Made by a program: the position numbers and the translations under genes
Notes under the pieces: model-generated
The model's database searches: none
What the model saw: only the letters and a program-made list of their open reading frames with translations
Told to the model about the DNA's origin: nothing
Part shown: positions 14,373 to 14,780 of the stretch, piece after piece
How positions within the stretch are numbered: the first letter of the stretch is position 1
How the letters are laid out: every line of letters begins with the position of its first letter
DNA from: Bacteroidota bacterium
GTDB taxonomy: Bacteria > Bacteroidota > Bacteroidia > Chitinophagales > Saprospiraceae
Direction of reading: 5' to 3'
DNA length: 14,780 bases
Assembly (NCBI GenBank): GCA_008501835.1
Contig: QQUB01000950.1
Location: 1-14,780, forward strand

Positions 14373-14780
14373 TTATGATTTGAATTTAATGATCAATTGA
14401 GTTAATGTTTTTAATTCTTCTTCATTGAGGTTTTGCATCATGGGGTGATGAAAAGCCAAGATCTTTTTATCGAGCACCTTTAGTAATGACTTCCCTGATT
14501 CCGTAATAACAATGTCCACTTTTCTCCTGTTGGAAGGACATTCCTTCCTGCCGACAAGACCTTTGTCCAGAAGCTTATCTATGATTCGGGAAACATTACT
14601 GTTTTTTTGAATCATTTTTTCCTGAATAGCCTGAACGGTCAGTGGTTGTTCATCAGCCTCAATTAAAGTTCGCAGTACATTGTATTGAGGTTCGGTGATG
14701 CCAAATTCTTTCAGCTCCTTCCCTACCTGGTTAATTATCCAGTAACCGGTGGAAATTATCTGATGCATTGCCTGAAAATA
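14373..14780 (-). CDS. MarR-family transcriptional regulator, 5' end outside the window
   Basis: The visible part is 131 residues from the Met at 14768, but the frame stays open through four further codons (Tyr-Phe-Gln-Ala) to the window edge. MarR proteins of this type usually carry an N-terminal helix before the QAMHQIISTGYWI segment, so the true start is probably upstream and outside; the MHQ start would remove most of the first dimerisation helix. The winged helix spans about residues 24-92: ITEPQYNVLRTLIE, then the recognition helix around NSNVSRIIDKLLDKGLV (56-72), and the wing SNRRKVDIVIT (79-89). A C-terminal dimerisation helix follows. The regulator likely represses its own operon with the flavin reductase 1 nt downstream. 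There is no Cys pair typical of redox-sensing MarR proteins; a single Cys lies at 77. Confidence 0.9.
   Translation of the reverse strand, partial: YFQAMHQIISTGYWIINQVGKELKEFGITEPQYNVLRTLIEADEQPLTVQAIQEKMIQKNSNVSRIIDKLLDKGLVGRKECPSNRRKVDIVITESGKSLLKVLDKKILAFHHPMMQNLNEEELKTLTQLIIKFKS

Overview
The window reads as chromosomal DNA of a member of the Bacteroidota, possibly a Saprospiria/Lewinella-like marine or sludge bacterium; the order-level guess is weak. The evidence is as follows. Export signals end in the 'SQ/AQ' style common in this phylum. There are no recognisable Shine-Dalgarno sequences before start codons. One protein carries a type IX secretion (T9SS) type A-like sorting domain. There is a large secreted tricorn-type protease with a Lys/Glu/Asp linker, and several short degenerate intergenic repeats. 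Every gene I can support lies on the minus strand, so transcription runs from high to low coordinates. No RNA genes, transposases or CRISPR arrays were seen.

Reading with transcription, 14780-13029 holds a MarR-type regulator (its 5' end lies outside the window), then, 1 nt away, an NAD(P)H-dependent FMN reductase. Next comes a DUF481-like outer-membrane protein whose signal-peptide reading frame is broken by an in-frame TAG. A MATE drug/Na+ antiporter follows (13010-11610). The set looks like a small redox/xenobiotic-response and efflux cluster.

From 11555 to 8907 a compact three-gene operon (gaps of 6 and 3 nt) encodes an M1 metallopeptidase with a HEXXH zinc site, a 107-residue protein that is almost only a signal peptide plus a T9SS-like sorting domain, and an outer-membrane beta-barrel. 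A GC-rich hairpin and a perfect AT-rich 33-nt palindrome separate this operon from a class I DAHP synthase (8770-7757), the entry enzyme of the shikimate pathway.

The only long gene-free stretch, 7100-7756, contains a 52-bp minisatellite (six near-identical units, a diverged first unit and a partial last one) and a GCG-periodic Bacteroidota-style repeat. Downstream lie a 1075-residue tricorn-type protease (7099-3872) and a secreted beta-lactamase-fold serine hydrolase (3777-1975) ending in a convincing terminator. Two proteins of unknown function follow: a cytoplasmic-looking helical protein (1783-1127) and a secreted protein cut by the window edge (1062-1).

The overall theme is cell-envelope peptide processing (three different secreted hydrolases), plus efflux/redox and one core biosynthetic gene. 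I do not see a clear new defence or mobile system. The best leads are the amber codon in the signal peptide, the passenger-less sorting-domain protein, the palindrome ahead of the DAHP synthase and the 52-bp array.
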